A program made the translations under genes and the position numbers. From Mycobacterium sp. 852002-51057_SCH5723018 (lineage in GTDB: Bacteria; Actinomycetota; Actinomycetes; Mycobacteriales; Mycobacteriaceae), in the NCBI RefSeq assembly GCF_001667035.1, contig NZ_LZIR01000070.1, positions 275,873 to 339,872 of the forward strand: a stretch of 64,000 nucleotides of DNA. The letters are read 5' to 3'. This document shows positions 44,093-52,673 of the stretch, in pieces. The number at the start of each line of letters is the position of its first letter. Position 1 is the stretch's first letter. Below the pieces are notes generated by a model. The model saw nothing but the letters and a program-made list of their open reading frames with translations, ran no database searches and had not been told where the DNA came from.

Positions 44093-45976
44093 TTAGCCGG
44101 CCGGTCCGCTATGGACGTGGCCGGTGGTCCCTTGCCGAAAGGCCTCGGGGTCGAACCAGCCACCGATGCCGTATTCGCCGCGATGGCTTGCCGTCATGCC
44201 GTCGTGTTGCAGCGCATCGCCGTGTCCGGACGCCACGTCGGCGATGCTGAACAACGACTCGGAGCCATTGTCGAAGTAGTGGGAGTGGTCGAAGATCGGA
44301 TTCGCGGTGTATTGGGGGTTTTCGGCCCTGAACCGGGTGGATCCGTAGCCGTCGACCGCCGGGTCGTCGCCCAGTCCGCCCAGGTTCGGACCGATGAGGC
44401 CGGGCCCCCGCACCTCACCGGGAGACCAGGTCACCGGATCCGCCGAGGCCGCCCCGACGTAGAGATGCCCGCCCGGCGACAGGTGAAAGTCGTCCGCCGA
44501 ATGCGCCAGGTCGGTGCCCGGCGAACCGACCAGCACCACGTCGTTGCTGTGCATCCCGTAGGCCGCCGCCGCGTCCGAGACGACGGTCGATCCGTAGGAG
44601 TGCCCGACGACGGTCATGTGCGTCGGCGCGCCCTGGTGGGTGACGCCCAGGGCGTTCAGGTCGGCGGCCAGCAGCTGGCCGCCGGTGCGCGCCATGTTCG
44701 GCTCGTACAGGCCCGGGTCGTGCCAGGTGTTGGGGGCGTCGTAGCCCACCCACAGCACGACAGCCGTCTCCTTGTTCCAGTCGGCGCGGGCGGTCTCCTC
44801 GTACAGCCGCACGCCGTCGGGGTTGGACAGCGTGCCCTCCCGCACGCCAGTGCTCAGGCCCTTGACCAGGACCGCGGTGTTGGCCGCGGTGTCGGGGTTG
44901 CCGATCGCGATGGCCGCGGCCCCCTCGCCGCCGAACGCTTCGGGCTCGTAGCGCAGCAGGTAGACGGGCGGGTGGGTGCCGGGCCACTTGTCGACCGTTT
45001 GTCCCGCCTTGCCCAGGCCGTCGCGGGCCTGGCAGGCGTTGTTGTAGCGCAGGATCGCCGAGGGCGACAGGCCGAACCTGCCGGGGTCGGCGAGCACGTC
45101 CTTGACGGTCACCCCGTTTTTCGCCAGGTCCTCGACGCGGTGCAGGTCGTCGTTCATCACGGCGCTGTTGACCGTGCCGCGGGCGTCGACGGGAATGCCG
45201 TTGAGGTTCCCCAGGTCCGGAGGATGGGCGGCGATCAGTTGTTGCTGTTGCTCGGGGGTCAGCGTCTTCCACCACCGGTTGACGTCCTCGGCGCTGGTGC
45301 CCGGGGGCGGAAGCGGTACCGGCTCAGCGGGTTTCGCCGGGGATTCCGGCGCGTCGAGGGCCTGGATGGCCGCAGGGTCGTAGCCGTCGGTGCGCAGGAT
45401 GGTCAGCGACTTGTTGAGGTAGTCGGAGTAGCCGGCGCGGATCGACTGCAGCTGGGCCAGCGCCGATTTGGTGTCGGCGATGGCGTCGTCTTCGCACAGT
45501 CGGATGAACGCGTCCAGCGCCGATCGATCCGCCGCGCTGAGGTGCTCGTTTTTCTCCAGCTCGACGGCCTGCCCGATTTCGTTGTCGAGCTGCTGCAGCT
45601 GGCCCTCGAGGGTGGAGATCAGCGTCGCACCGGTGCGTTGGGCCTCGGCCAGGGTGGTCGCGACGTTTTCCAGATCCGCCCCGATCTTGGGCAACTGCCA
45701 CGACTGCGCCCCCAGCGACTGGGTCACCCGCTGCACCTCGGCGGAGTCGTTGATCGGGTTCTCGCCGTTCTCGTGGTTCCACGAGGCCGCAAAGCGACGA
45801 CGGGCATCGTCGAAGGCCTGGCTGGACTCGGTGGTACAGCGGCCGGCGGCGTGGAAAGCCTCGGCGAGATCAGAAATCTGCGCCGGCCGACCGACCTGGA
45901 GGCTTTGGTTGATCGCCCAGGGGTCGCCGCCGGCTTCGGCGATGAGCGCCGGGACGCTTATGTAGCGCAGCTGCAT
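44093..45976 (-). CDS. DUF1023 alpha/beta hydrolase
   Basis: A 627-residue protein with a helical N-terminal half (residues 1-250, rich in Ala, Gln and Glu, coiled-coil-like, comparable to ESX-type helical domains) and a C-terminal DUF1023 domain. AVVLWVGYDAPNTWHDPGLY and MTVVGHSYGSTVVSDAAAAY contain the nucleophile elbow G-H-S-Y-G-S, VVLVGSPGTD follows, and a late HSHYFDNGSES may supply the His. No signal peptide. It is probably cotranslated with the lipoprotein downstream. Catalytic function is not known. Confidence 0.88.
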   Translation of the reverse strand: MQLRYISVPALIAEAGGDPWAINQSLQVGRPAQISDLAEAFHAAGRCTTESSQAFDDARRRFAASWNHENGENPINDSAEVQRVTQSLGAQSWQLPKIGADLENVATTLAEAQRTGATLISTLEGQLQQLDNEIGQAVELEKNEHLSAADRSALDAFIRLCEDDAIADTKSALAQLQSIRAGYSDYLNKSLTILRTDGYDPAAIQALDAPESPAKPAEPVPLPPPGTSAEDVNRWWKTLTPEQQQQLIAAHPPDLGNLNGIPVDARGTVNSAVMNDDLHRVEDLAKNGVTVKDVLADPGRFGLSPSAILRYNNACQARDGLGKAGQTVDKWPGTHPPVYLLRYEPEAFGGEGAAAIAIGNPDTAANTAVLVKGLSTGVREGTLSNPDGVRLYEETARADWNKETAVVLWVGYDAPNTWHDPGLYEPNMARTGGQLLAADLNALGVTHQGAPTHMTVVGHSYGSTVVSDAAAAYGMHSNDVVLVGSPGTDLAHSADDFHLSPGGHLYVGAASADPVTWSPGEVRGPGLIGPNLGGLGDDPAVDGYGSTRFRAENPQYTANPIFDHSHYFDNGSESLFSIADVASGHGDALQHDGMTASHRGEYGIGGWFDPEAFRQGTTGHVHSGPAG

Positions 45977-46165
45977 CGCGTCGCCCGCAGCGTGGCCGCC
46001 AACATTGCTACCCCTTCCACCAGATCGGTGATAACGCTACTACCGCGTATGGGGGTGCACAGCTCACCAATTTGCTGCGGCGGCGTGCTCTGTTCCCAGT
46101 TTGCTCGCTTGACGTGTTGGGTGACCGCTTTGCCGATGGGAGCACAAAAGTAGGCGGAGGTAGGG

Positions 46166-46657
46166 GTGCGAATCTCCCCGGGCCACAACGAAAACGACAT
46201 TCACGACCACGACGACGACACGTACATGACCGTCGCAGCGCGGTTGCGAGAGTTGGGGTTGGCTTATCTGCACGTGCGTACAAACCCTGATCAGGAGATC
46301 TTCAGGCGGCTCCGGCAGGTGTGGCCCGACGGGCTGGTCCTCAACCAGGGCTTAGGGACCGAACCCACCACCCGCGAGCAGGCGGCCGAAGCGATCGAGG
46401 CCGGAGTGGCGGACGCGGTAACCATCGGTCGTCGCTATCTCGCCAACCCCGACCTCGTGCGACGTTGGACCGAGGGTGCTCAACTCAACCAGATACGCTC
46501 GGCGTTCGTTTACCGTGGCGGCGCGGAAGGCTACACCGACTATCCGGTCGTTCCCTCAGGCGACACCGTCGCGCGCGAGCACCTGACCACCCATCCCTCT
46601 GTCATCGTCACGGCGGCACCCGGAGCGGCTCCGGTGAGTGGGAACATCCCGCGTTGA
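46166..46657 (+). pseudogene. 5'-truncated Old Yellow Enzyme (NADH:flavin oxidoreductase)
   Basis: Only the C-terminal third of an OYE TIM barrel is present: MRISPGHNENDIHDHDDDTY, ELGLAYLHVRTNPDQEIFRR, VADAVTIGRRYLANPDLVRR and YRGGAEGYTDYP. The N-terminal part with the FMN pocket and proton donor is missing; upstream sequence holds no trace. GTG 46166 with GGAGGTAGGG just upstream may still allow translation, giving 163 residues. The last 35 residues (from PVVPSGDTVAR) do not belong to OYE. Remnant status is inferred from the missing FMN domain. Confidence 0.82.
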
Positions 46658-46675
46658 GGCTGTGTTGCCGGAACA

Positions 46676-47488
46676 GTGGTTACTGTGGATGCGAACAGGC
46701 AGCGGGTTGGCATCAGCGTTTTGGGGGGCCCGACGACGGTCGTCGACCTGGCAGGGTGGCGTTTCATCGTTGATCCAACGTTCGATGATCCCGGCGAACA
46801 CGGTCACCTGATCAAGACTGCGGGTCCGGCGATCAGCCCGTCGGCCCTCGGTTTCGTAGACGCGGTGCTCATTAGCCACGACGAGCATCTAGACAACCTC
46901 GACGCCAAGGGGCGCGCTTTCGCGCTTGAGGCGCCCCGGATTTTGACCAATCCGGGGGCGGCCGAGCGGCTTGGGCCGCCGGCGCAGGGACTCACGCAGT
47001 GGGAGTCGATCAATCTGGCCACAGAGGGTGACAGGCCGGTGGTCACCGTGCAAGCGGTGCCCGCGGTACATGGCCCTGCCGATGGCGATCGCGATGGCAG
47101 CGGTCATGTGACATGTGAGACAACCGGTTTCGTCCTCACCGGCGATAGTCTGCCCACAATTTATCTCAGCGGCGACAACGCATCATTGGAAGCGGTGGCT
47201 GATATCGCCCACCGCTCAGGTCCGATCGACCTGGCGGTGCTGTTTGTCGGCGCTGCACGAGTGCCCTCCCGGCAGAACGGGCGACTTTTGACATTGAGCA
47301 GTACGCGGGCAGCAGCTGCGGCTGAGGTGCTGCGCGCCAAGGTCGTGATTCCCGCACACACCGACGGATGGGCTCACTTCAGTGAGGGCGTCGACGACAT
47401 ACAACGCGCCTTCTCTGACGCGGGCATCTCCAACCTGCTCAGGTTAGCGCCCGTGGGCGAGTGGATCGTGCCGACCGTCGCGCTCTGA
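46676..47488 (+). CDS. Metallo-beta-lactamase-fold hydrolase (UlaG-like)
   Basis: A 270-residue protein of the UlaG-like MBL fold: VLGGPTTVVDLAGWRFIVDP, AVLISHDEHLDNLD, VPAVHGPADGD, TIYLSGDNASLEAV and VVIPAHTDGWAHFSEG. The metal motif normally H-x-H-x-D-H in this branch (SHDHHxDN) reads SHDEHLDN, so the second His is Glu; metal use may be altered. It begins 19 bases after the truncated OYE gene. A deleted copy of the same gene lies at 39975-40167. GTG 46676 is taken as start. Confidence 0.87.
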   Translation: MVTVDANRQRVGISVLGGPTTVVDLAGWRFIVDPTFDDPGEHGHLIKTAGPAISPSALGFVDAVLISHDEHLDNLDAKGRAFALEAPRILTNPGAAERLGPPAQGLTQWESINLATEGDRPVVTVQAVPAVHGPADGDRDGSGHVTCETTGFVLTGDSLPTIYLSGDNASLEAVADIAHRSGPIDLAVLFVGAARVPSRQNGRLLTLSSTRAAAAAEVLRAKVVIPAHTDGWAHFSEGVDDIQRAFSDAGISNLLRLAPVGEWIVPTVAL

Positions 47489-47600
47489 GCGATTCCGCGA
47501 TTCCGATCTGACCGGTAGCGGTTCTCGGCTTCGGAAACGGTGACGGAGGCGGAAATTGGGATCGCCGGTCTCCGTCACGGGTTTTTAACCCTCATAGTGC

Positions 47601-47994
47601 TCACCGCGTTTCTTTCATCCTATTGAGAATGTCGCTCGGTAACCCTTCTTTGTTGCCGGTCGGCATACCATCCCAGTCCGGTTCGGGTCGGTGGACGCGG
47701 AACCGAGCGTGATACGCAGCACGGCACAGCTCCTTGAGTCCGTCGTGAATCAGTTTTATCGCAAGCTTGTTTTCTTCGTCTTGCCGCTCGTTCGCTTTCG
47801 GTGGCCGCTGGAAGATCACAATCGGTGCGAAACTGCGTTTGTCGAGCACATCAGCAGCTTCGCGCACATCCGGGTGGGTGGCGGTTGATCAGGACTGACA
47901 GTTTCGGGTGAATGTCGTAGCGCCAGGCTTCCTCGGCCCGCTTGGCAACTTCGGCATCTTCTTCGCTCAGTTCCGCGCCGTTACTCGCACTCAC
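47601..47994 (-). pseudogene. Hypothetical protein gene with a 4-bp duplication frameshift
   Basis: A plausible gene starts at GTG 47994: MSASNGAELSEEDAEVAKRA, then EEAWRYDIHPKLSVLINRHP. In the same protein the next residues DVREAADVLDKRSFAPIVIF appear only in a shifted frame and run on to the stop at 47601 (KLIHDGLKELCRAAYHAR; LPSDILNRMKETR). At the junction GGGTGGGT (47872-47879) is a tandem 4-base duplication; removing one copy joins both parts into one frame of about 130 residues. No family recognised; the style is of mobile-element hypothetical proteins. Confidence 0.65.
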
Positions 47995-48358
47995 GGTGGC
48001 GCGAAGTCAGTAAGACGCTGGTGGCGGGTTGATCGCCGAGTGGTTGCGGCAAAAGGAACAGATGCTGTCGCGTATCTGAGCCCGAACCGGCGATGAACGG
48101 ATTAGCAATCCTTCGGTCCCGACAGTCCCTGCTATTGCCTGTTTCTCATTGTGCGACAACCGGATTGACTATCTCGAACCCGCGATAGAAACCTGGCAAT
48201 TCTGGTCGGTTCCGGGCCAATGGCGCGAATAAACGGAGACCGCCAGCCCGTCTGGGGCATGTCAACAAGTTGATCACCACAGAAATGTGGGGTTGGATGG
48301 ATTGGGTACCCGTGCGGGCAAACTTCCCTGCCATCGTCACCGAGGAGACACCTTGCAG
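47995..48358. other. Interval without a recognisable gene
   Basis: Between the frameshifted gene and the alcohol dehydrogenase. GC is lower than in the flanks. No frame shows a known domain, and I see no RNA gene, long repeat or clear terminator. The promoter of the dehydrogenase gene is presumably here. Confidence 0.5.
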
Positions 48359-49423
48359 ATGCGAGCGGCACGGATGTACGGCTACAAGGAGCCGTGGCGG
48401 CTCGAGGAGATTCCGGTTCCTGAAATCGGCTCCGAGGAAGTCTTGGTCAAGGTGACTGCGGCTGGCATGTGCCGCAGCGACTTTCAGCTTGTCGAGGGCT
48501 ACTTTCAGGAAGGCCTTCCGGTGTCTTTTCCCATCACACCGGGACACGAGGTGGCAGGCAGGATCGCCGGGGTGGGTGCGGAGGTGCCGCGATCAGCCGG
48601 TCTGTCCGAGGGCGATCTGATTGTGGTCGACCCGAACTGGGGTGACGGGGTGTGCCGTCAATGCCACGAGGGCAACGAGCAGCTGTGTGGTAACGGCCAG
48701 CTCGTGGGGTTCGGACCGCCCGGTGGTTTCGCCGAGTACATGGCGGTGCCGCATCGCCATGTCATCGGCGTGCCCGATATAGCTGATCGGAAACCAGAGA
48801 CGCTGGCGCCGCTGACCGATGCAGGGCTGACCCCGTACCGCGGTATGAAGAAGCTGCGCGCGGCCGGAAAGCTCGGCGCCGGCCGCACCGTGGTGGTCAA
48901 CGGCATCGGGGGCCTCGGTGGCTATGCCGTGCAGTACGCCAGACTGCTCGGCGGCGGTGCAACGGTGATGGGATTCGCGCGCAGTGATGAAAAGCTCGCT
49001 TTGGCGCGAGAGAACGGTGCTCATCACACCATCAACGTTCGTGACAAGACGCCCGAGGAAGTACAGAACGAACTCGAAGACCTGACCGGGCGGCGCGATG
49101 TCGATGCGGTCCTCGACTGCGCCGGGGCCGAGGAGTCGTTGGCGTTGGGGTTCTCGATCCTGGCAGCCGAGGGCGCGCTCACCTCGGTGGGTCTGATCGG
49201 TCAGCGCGCCCAGCTTTCCTTGTTTCCATTCGTGAGCGGGGAGAAGTCGTATTTCGGATCGTTCTGGGGAAATTACAACGATCTGACCGAGGTCCTCTCA
49301 CTCGCCAACGAGGGATTGATCAAACACAACATCATCCCCGTCAAGCTCGACGACATCAACGACAACCTCGAGGCATTGGGGCGCGGTGACGTGGTGGGGC
49401 GCGCAGTGATCGTCTACGACTAG
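48359..49423 (+). CDS. Zinc-dependent alcohol dehydrogenase (MDR superfamily)
   Basis: A 354-residue medium-chain dehydrogenase. Catalytic zinc: Cys in GMCRSDFQ and His-Glu in ITPGHEVAG. Structural zinc loop: DGVCRQCHEGNEQLC has three of the usual four Cys; the first is replaced by Asp. NAD-binding loop: VVVNGIGGLGGYAVQYARLL. ATG 48359 gives the normal start MRAARMYGYKEPWRLEEIPV, with GAGGAG upstream. It precedes a short-chain dehydrogenase on the same strand; the two could act on one alcohol/ketone path. Confidence 0.9.
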   Translation: MRAARMYGYKEPWRLEEIPVPEIGSEEVLVKVTAAGMCRSDFQLVEGYFQEGLPVSFPITPGHEVAGRIAGVGAEVPRSAGLSEGDLIVVDPNWGDGVCRQCHEGNEQLCGNGQLVGFGPPGGFAEYMAVPHRHVIGVPDIADRKPETLAPLTDAGLTPYRGMKKLRAAGKLGAGRTVVVNGIGGLGGYAVQYARLLGGGATVMGFARSDEKLALARENGAHHTINVRDKTPEEVQNELEDLTGRRDVDAVLDCAGAEESLALGFSILAAEGALTSVGLIGQRAQLSLFPFVSGEKSYFGSFWGNYNDLTEVLSLANEGLIKHNIIPVKLDDINDNLEALGRGDVVGRAVIVYD

Positions 49424-49622
49424 GGGCGCGGTGATGCGCGCCGGTGACGACGAACCGCACGGCGACGTCGAGGTCGACCTGCAACGGAATCTGTTGGCGC
49501 AGAAAGTAGTGGACGCAAGGAAGGATCAATCGGCCGACGACGATCACGCCGAAGTTGCCGCGACCGCCTAAACCTGGTGAAGCACTCAGTTTCACAGACA
49601 TGCTGAGGCAAAGGAAAGCGCA

Positions 49623-50471
49623 ATGAAGAAGGTTCTCATCACCGGATCGGGTACCGGATTCGGATACGAAGTGGCAATGCGTCTGGCCGAGAAAGGGTTC
49701 GATGTGATTGCCGCAGTTCAGATTTGGGCCCAGGTGCAAACCCTCAAGCGCCAGGCCACCGAGCGCGGGGTGAGCCTTCAGGTCGAGAAGCTGGACGTGA
49801 CCGACGCCGGAGACCGCAAGAAAGCGCTGGGGTGGGACGTCGAAATCCTGGTAAACAACGCCGGCGTCGGCGAGGGTGGCTCGACCCTGGACATTCCGGC
49901 GGCCAACGTCCGCCGACAATTCGAGGTGAACGTCATCGGCCCGCTGCTGTTGACCCAGGGAATCGCCAAGCAGATGGTCAAGCGGGGCGAGGGTCGCATC
50001 GTGTGGGTGTCGTCCCGGGAGGGACTGAACGTCAATCCTTTTACTGGGATCTACTCTGCCTCCAAGCACGCCGTCGAAGCCATCGCAGAGACCATGGCTG
50101 GCGAGCTGCAGGAGTTCAACATCGAGGTGGCGACCGTCAACCCGGGGCCGTTCCTGACCGGTTTCAACGACCGGATGTTCCAGACGTGGCAGAGTTGGGA
50201 GGACGAGGGGTCCGATCGACTCTTCGATTACTCGCAACTCGCGTTCCCGAGAGCACAATTCGACGCCGAGCCGGTGTACGCCACGATGACAGCGGTCGCC
50301 GCGGGCGAGATCGACTCCTACCGCAATCTGGAGCCCAAATCGATGCTCGAGGAGACCAAAAGGCTCATCGAGGCTCCGTGGAACCGGAAGACAAAAGATG
50401 GCCTAGGTAAGCGCCCGCAGAACCTGCAGGCGTCATTGGACATGGAACCCGAGACCCCCGTCTCCAACTAG
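49623..50471 (+). CDS. Short-chain dehydrogenase/reductase
   Basis: A 282-residue SDR: cofactor loop LITGSGTGFGYEVA, VNNAGVGEGGS, VWVSSREGLNVNPFTGIYSA with the Ser, and the Tyr-x3-Lys in YSASKHAVEA. The C-terminal region (DEGSDRLFDYSQLAFPRA) is longer than in minimal SDRs. AAAGGAAAG precedes ATG 49623. Substrate unknown. It is 199 bases downstream of the alcohol dehydrogenase gene. Confidence 0.9.
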   Translation: MKKVLITGSGTGFGYEVAMRLAEKGFDVIAAVQIWAQVQTLKRQATERGVSLQVEKLDVTDAGDRKKALGWDVEILVNNAGVGEGGSTLDIPAANVRRQFEVNVIGPLLLTQGIAKQMVKRGEGRIVWVSSREGLNVNPFTGIYSASKHAVEAIAETMAGELQEFNIEVATVNPGPFLTGFNDRMFQTWQSWEDEGSDRLFDYSQLAFPRAQFDAEPVYATMTAVAAGEIDSYRNLEPKSMLEETKRLIEAPWNRKTKDGLGKRPQNLQASLDMEPETPVSN

Positions 50472-50649
50472 ACGAACGAGCGCGGCGAGTCGAATCGGTG
50501 CGGTGGATCGAGCTCTGACGCCTCTTCGATCTGCGCGAGTAACCACTCGCCGAGCTCGCGGACGTGGTTCTGCCCGTCCCAGTCGAGCGCGGGGCAGAGG
50601 AGTCTTCGTACGGATACCGTTTGGGTGCGCGGCGCTTCTTGAACTGCGC

Positions 50650-50820
50650 CTGCCTTCTCGCCTGGGCCACTCCACGCCCACCGTCATAGCCAATATCTAC
50701 AGCGACCTGCACTCAGACGAGCTTGATCAAGTCGCCACCAACCTAGACCGACTCCACACAACTGAGACGGTCAATACAACCGTCACCGGACAAGAACCGG
50801 ACAAAACGAACCAACCGTAG
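50650..50820 (+). pseudogene. C-terminal remnant of a tyrosine recombinase (phage integrase)
   Basis: The frame reads LPSRLGHSTPTVIANIYSDL, then HSDELDQVATNLDRLHTTE and a polar tail up to TAG 50820. That is the last helix region of tyrosine integrases: LGHS with the box II Gly-His, and the catalytic Tyr in the ANIYSDLH position. The box I Arg, the H-x2-R segment and everything N-terminal are missing; upstream bases hold only degenerate sequence. The scrap lies 33 bases from a tRNA gene, as expected for the end of an integrated element whose integrase was lost. Confidence 0.75.
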
Positions 50821-50852
50821 AATGCTTACACCGTGTTCGTGCAGGTCAGAGC

Positions 50853-50927
50853 TGGTGGTCCCGGCTGGGATCGAACCAGCGACCTTCCGCGTGTGAAGCG
50901 GACGCTCTCCCACTGAGCCACGGGACC
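50853..50927 (-). tRNA. tRNA-Val (CAC)
   Basis: Cloverleaf on the minus strand: acceptor GGTCCCG/CGGGACC, D arm GCTC..GAGC, anticodon stem TCCGC/GCGGA with loop TTCACAC (anticodon CAC), T arm GCTGG TTCGATC CCAGC, discriminator A and encoded CCA. It is divergent from the three tRNA genes to its right. Confidence 0.97.
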
Positions 50928-51108
50928 GGCGCCGAGAGGCGGACGACGTCGAAGATTAGCACGAGATGGACGTCGCCAAACGCGCCACGTGCGTCACCAG
51001 GCGTTCACGCGCTAGCCTTGAGCCGCAACTGACCGAGAGATTTGTGTGCGCCGGTTCGGGTGGACTATCGTCGTCCTTCGCACCGGGCGACGATCTCGCC
51101 CGTTGCGC

Positions 51109-51181
51109 GCGGATGTAGCGCAGTTGGTAGCGCATCACCTTGCCAAGGTGAGGGTCGCGGGTTCGAATCCCGTCATCCGCT
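51109..51181 (+). tRNA. tRNA-Gly (GCC)
   Basis: Acceptor GCGGATG/CATCCGC, D arm GCGC..GCGC, anticodon stem TCACC/GGTGA with loop TTGCCAA (anticodon GCC), T arm CGGG TTCGAAT CCCG, discriminator T; CCA is not encoded. First of three tRNA genes in a row. Confidence 0.97.
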
Positions 51182-51210
51182 CGAAGGTGCAAGTGGCATC
51201 AATCCCCCGC

Positions 51211-51284
51211 GGTGGAGTGGCCGAGTGGTGAGGCAACGGCCTGCAAAGCCGTGCACACGGGTTCGATTCCCGTCTCCACCTCCA
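51211..51284 (+). tRNA. tRNA-Cys (GCA)
   Basis: Acceptor GGTGGAG/CTCCACC, anticodon stem ACGGC/GCCGT with loop CTGCAAA (anticodon GCA), T arm CGGG TTCGATT CCCG, discriminator T followed by encoded CCA. It lies 29 bases after tRNA-Gly. Confidence 0.96.
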
Positions 51285-51299
51285 GCTTTTGAACCCCCG

Positions 51300-51374
51300 G
51301 CGCGATTAGCTCAGCGGGAGAGCGCTTCCCTGACACGGAAGAGGTCACTGGTTCAATCCCAGTATCGCGCACCA
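51300..51374 (+). tRNA. tRNA-Val (GAC)
   Basis: Acceptor GCGCGAT/ATCGCGC, D arm GCTC..GAGC, anticodon stem CTTCC/GGAAG with loop CTGACAC (anticodon GAC), T arm CTGG TTCAATC CCAG, discriminator A and encoded CCA. The accessory genes begin directly downstream, so the 3' end of this gene is a candidate attachment site. Confidence 0.96.
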
Positions 51375-51572
51375 GATTCGACGCAGGCTAGAGATAGTTT
51401 CCTAGACTTGAACCGGACCGCATGGGCCAGATATGGGCCAGACAATCACGGCGCTAGCAACCTATCTGAGAGGTAGCTAGCCATGAGCACTACAGCCCCC
51501 AGCCCGCGATCGCGGCACCGCTTGTCGGTGCCTGGAGTCACGGTGGGCTTTCCAACACAGGAAGGTCCCGCC
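51375..51572. other. Left edge of the small-gene island
   Basis: About 200 bases between tRNA-Val and the first small gene. A frame from ATG 51483 continues into the next gene, but ATG 51573 has the better ribosome binding site. ATGGGCCAGATATGGGCCAG holds a short direct repeat (TATGGGCCAG-like, 51421-51441). No tRNA 3' end duplicate is visible here. Confidence 0.4.
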
Positions 51573-51878
51573 ATGACAACCACAACCACCCCGCACCCCT
51601 ACGTTCCGGTGCCTGTCGGCATCGAGATGGTCAGCGACTGGGATATTGACGGGTACCGAGACATCTTCGGTGTTGACCGCACGGTCACTGACCACACGGC
51701 TCGCGTGTACGCACTTGGCTCGCAGGACACCGGCGGCACGATCTCTGGCGTCGTCGTCTTTGTTGATGAAGAAGACGGGTCTGATCACGTATTTGACATC
51801 AACAGTGACCAGGCCCGCGAGCTGGCCGCCGCTCTGCTGGAGGCGGCTGACGAGCTGGACAGGTGGTTCACACGATGA
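51573..51878 (+). CDS. Small-island protein 1 (hypothetical)
   Basis: A 101-residue protein beginning MTTTTTPHPYVPVPVGIEMV. SDWDIDGYRDIFGVDRTVTD and a C-terminal helix DQARELAAALLEAADELDRW suggest a compact soluble fold. GGAAGG lies 7 bases before ATG 51573; an upstream ATG at 51483 would add 30 residues. The C-terminal helix of this kind is common in actinophage and actinobacterial small proteins. Stop overlaps the next start (ATGA). No family recognised. Confidence 0.7.
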   Translation: MTTTTTPHPYVPVPVGIEMVSDWDIDGYRDIFGVDRTVTDHTARVYALGSQDTGGTISGVVVFVDEEDGSDHVFDINSDQARELAAALLEAADELDRWFTR

Positions 51879-52282
51879 GCGCGACCGCCGCGGGCGTCAT
51901 TATCGAGCGGCGCGAATTGCCGCCGATCCCGGCGCCCGACCGCAGGCGATGGACGCCTCCGTACGCGGCGTTCGACGGGATCAACCAGTGCGACACCTAC
52001 GCCGCGATCCGGTGCGGCGACATACACGCCGAAATCGTGCGCTTCGCCTACTGGCATCCGAACGACGGCGTCGACACTGTCGACGTTTCATTCGACGCCC
52101 GACTTCACGTCCCGGACGAAGGCGCCGGCATCGCCGACATCCAGTTGGACGACTCGCACAAGTTGTACTACGTGGGGCAGGTCGCCACACGGGCAGCGTT
52201 CCTGCTCGACGAGGCGAGGCGAAGGCATTCAACCGTGTTGCTGCAGAACACGGTTGACGGGGGCGAAGGGTCGGCACGATGA
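51875..52282 (+). CDS. Small-island protein 2 (hypothetical)
   Basis: A 135-residue soluble protein (MSATAAGVIIERRELPPIPA start). FDGINQCDTYAAIRCGDIHA and HPNDGVDTVDVSFDARLHVP are beta-rich, and the C-terminal helix ATRAAFLLDEARRRHSTV closes it. ATG 51875 is fixed by the ATGA overlap with gene 1, and its own stop overlaps gene 3 (ATGA). No known domain recognised. Confidence 0.7.
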   Translation: MSATAAGVIIERRELPPIPAPDRRRWTPPYAAFDGINQCDTYAAIRCGDIHAEIVRFAYWHPNDGVDTVDVSFDARLHVPDEGAGIADIQLDDSHKLYYVGQVATRAAFLLDEARRRHSTVLLQNTVDGGEGSAR

Positions 52283-52446
52283 AGACGAGCATCGGCGAGA
52301 TTCCGTCACGCGAGATCGTCGACGAGCTGATCAGGCGTGTAAGTGCCCCCGAGACATGCCGGCTGATCGGCGTGCCCGAATCGACGGACTTGCACCAGTT
52401 GGCCGACGACATGGACCGGTGGGTGCCGAGGAGTGAAAGCGAATGA
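52279..52446 (+). CDS. Small-island protein 3 (55 residues)
   Basis: A very short gene: MKTSIGEIPSREIVDELIRR, then VSAPETCRLIGVPESTDLHQ and LADDMDRWVPRSESE. ATG 52279 overlaps the stop of gene 2 and its TGA overlaps the start of gene 4, both as ATGA, which makes chance unlikely. Helical, acidic, soluble. Function unknown. Confidence 0.65.
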   Translation: MKTSIGEIPSREIVDELIRRVSAPETCRLIGVPESTDLHQLADDMDRWVPRSESE

Positions 52447-52673
52447 GCACCAAGGATCCGCAGACCTATGTGGTCGGCGATGACGTCGAGGTCACCGATG
52501 TTGAGATGGCCGAGGAAGCTGTGTACGTCGGCGGTGAACGCCTCACCGATGAGCGTGTCGAGCAGATGGCAGCGGAGTCGGTCCGGCTGGCGCGTGCGCG
52601 CGAGGCCAACACCTATCCGCCGGGGCCCGTGGACGCCCACTCCGCAGAATCGAGAGGACAAGAAGATGGCTAG
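52443..52673 (+). CDS. Small-island protein 4 (hypothetical)
   Basis: A 76-residue acidic protein: MSTKDPQTYVVGDDVEVTDV, then EAVYVGGERLTDERVEQMAA and ESVRLARAREAN. The VYVGGERLTDERVEQMA part resembles short toxin/antitoxin- or phage-type regulators with a beta hairpin plus helix, for example the strand-helix start of ribbon proteins, but this is only resemblance. Overlaps its neighbours at both ends (ATGA; 8 bases with gene 5). Confidence 0.68.
   Translation: MSTKDPQTYVVGDDVEVTDVEMAEEAVYVGGERLTDERVEQMAAESVRLARAREANTYPPGPVDAHSAESRGQEDG

Noticed and set aside
49433..49570. 45-codon frame between the alcohol dehydrogenase and SDR genes, and a longer minus-strand frame over the same bases
   Set aside because: Both strands give passable sequence but neither has a family match or start signal; this is common antisense behaviour in GC-rich DNA, so no gene is called.
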